Shown piece by piece: positions 5,959-6,305 of a DNA stretch of 6,305 bases (within the stretch, counting starts at the first letter, position 1; the number at the start of each line of letters is the position of its first letter). The stretch is taken from positions 1 to 6,305 of the forward strand of contig JBCCZC010000345.1 of assembly GCA_039188505.1 (NCBI GenBank), given 5' to 3'. The translations under genes were made by a program, and so were the position numbers. The stretch comes from JBCCZC01 sp039188505 (GTDB lineage: Bacteria > Pseudomonadota > Gammaproteobacteria > Xanthomonadales > SZUA-38). The notes beneath the pieces are model-generated. The model ran no database searches and was not told the DNA's origin. It was given only the letters and a program-made list of their open reading frames with translations.

Positions 5959-6039
5959 ACCGGAGACGTGACCGGGAACGCAGACGTGCGCGTGTCGCTG
6001 GCTCGATACTGTTGTGACCGGTTAGGCTACCGGTCCGGT
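5959..6039. repeat. Cluster of ACCGG/CCGGT cores in the divergent intergenic region
   Basis: Five copies of ACCGG or its complement lie within about 80 bp: 5959-5963, 5971-5975, 6017-6021, 6029-6033 and, inverted, 6035-6039. Two of them sit in the longer repeat GTGACCGG (5968-5975 and 6014-6021), 46 bp apart. The rest of the 168-bp gap (5925-6092) shows no small gene, tRNA or convincing promoter for the rightward gene; GATACT at 6005-6010 is only a weak -10 match. A regulator-binding role is an inference from position and repetition. Short GC-rich words also recur by chance at this base composition. Confidence 0.4.
6016..6035. repeat. 20-bp interrupted palindrome, GACCGGT-N6-ACCGGTC
   Basis: Two perfect 7-base arms (6016-6022 and 6029-6035) flank a six-base spacer. 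Because ACCGGT is itself self-complementary, the element is both an inverted repeat and a direct repeat with a 12-bp period, just over one helical turn, which suits a dimeric operator. It could instead form a hairpin in the leader of the rightward gene. No T-run follows, so it is not an intrinsic terminator. Confidence 0.55.
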
Positions 6040-6092
6040 AAGGGGATGGGTGATCGCCAGGCATGGCGGCGATGGACGGGGAAAGAGATTCG

Positions 6093-6305
6093 ATGATCAG
6101 ACTCAGAGCGTTTACGGCCCTCCTGGCCTTCGCTGCCGCGCCGGCCCTGGCACAGCTCAAGTACGCCGACCAGGTCGCTACCGGGACGTCGATCGCGCTG
6201 CCGAACGGCGGTGCGGCCGAGCTGAATTTCAACCTCGGGTTCTCGGCGCCAAATGGAACGCGACGCTACCTCCGCTTCGAATTTACCGGCGCGACGATCG
6301 GTACG
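6093..6305 (+). CDS. Unknown exported protein, N-terminal part (runs off window)
   Basis: I do not recognise the family. The frame is open from the ATG at 6093 to the window edge (71 residues seen, no stop). It begins with a clear Sec-type signal peptide: basic n-region MIRLR, hydrophobic core FTALLAFAAA, and an ALA cleavage site after residue 20, with the mature protein starting QLKYADQ. The mature part seen is rich in Gly, Ala, Thr and Asn with alternating hydrophobic residues (AELNFNLGF, RYLRFEFTG), which suggests a beta-rich envelope or secreted protein; it has no Cys. A purine-rich GGGGAAAGAG lies 5-14 bases upstream as a plausible ribosome binding site. In-frame ATGs at 6063 and 6072 are possible, but they would put acidic residues before the signal peptide. 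It is divergent from the Moco genes, and nothing seen ties it to their function. Confidence 0.75.
   Translation, partial: MIRLRAFTALLAFAAAPALAQLKYADQVATGTSIALPNGGAAELNFNLGFSAPNGTRRYLRFEFTGATIGT

Noticed and set aside
5954..6232. Minus-strand open frame of 92 codons in the divergent region
   Set aside because: Antisense to the exported-protein start and across the palindromic control region; no family motif and no ribosome binding site seen.
1..6305. Mobile elements, CRISPR, tRNA/rRNA or frameshifted genes
   Set aside because: No transposase-like coding, no regularly spaced repeats and no tRNA-like cloverleaf were seen. All nine Moco frames read through their full family motifs without breaks.

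Overview
The window is a compact molybdenum cofactor (Moco) biosynthesis locus from a high-GC bacterium (about two thirds G+C by eye). The protein variants, namely a MoaB-type rather than Mog-type adenylyltransferase, a MoeA with the H-x-V-x-Q-R-P-G-K-P-x-W-F-G signature, and a MoaA ending in MYRMGG, look proteobacterial, most likely gammaproteobacterial. I cannot fix the genus from this sequence.

Layout: bases 1-2592 on the plus strand carry moeA (5' end cut off by the window), moaA, moaD and moaE, each overlapping the next. Bases 2583-5924 on the minus strand carry a second run, read from right to left: moaB, moaC, xdhC, a moeB/thiF-type E1 enzyme and a MocA-like nucleotidyltransferase, again all overlapping. 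The two runs converge and their last genes overlap by 10 bp (2583-2592), so there is no non-coding base from 1 to 5924. A 168-bp divergent intergenic region (5925-6092) follows. It holds a perfect TATAAT facing moaB and a cluster of ACCGG cores that includes a 20-bp palindrome. From 6093 a gene for an unknown exported protein runs off the right edge.

Together the genes cover almost the whole pathway. MoaA and MoaC convert GTP to cyclic pyranopterin monophosphate. MoaD and MoaE (molybdopterin synthase) add the dithiolene sulfurs, with MoaD activated by the MoeB-type enzyme. MoaB adenylates molybdopterin and MoeA inserts molybdate. The MocA-like enzyme probably makes the cytosine dinucleotide form (MCD), and XdhC binds, sulfurates and delivers that form to xanthine-oxidase-family enzymes. 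Having mocA and xdhC inside the run suggests the locus is geared towards MCD-type hydroxylases. Molybdate transport genes and the molybdoenzyme itself are not in the window.

I found no undescribed system. The points worth a second look are the complete lack of spacing with convergent coding overlap, a MoeB-like protein lacking the usual N-terminal Arg-Gln motif, a Cys/His tail on MoaE, the palindromic ACCGGT repeats, and the unidentified exported protein.
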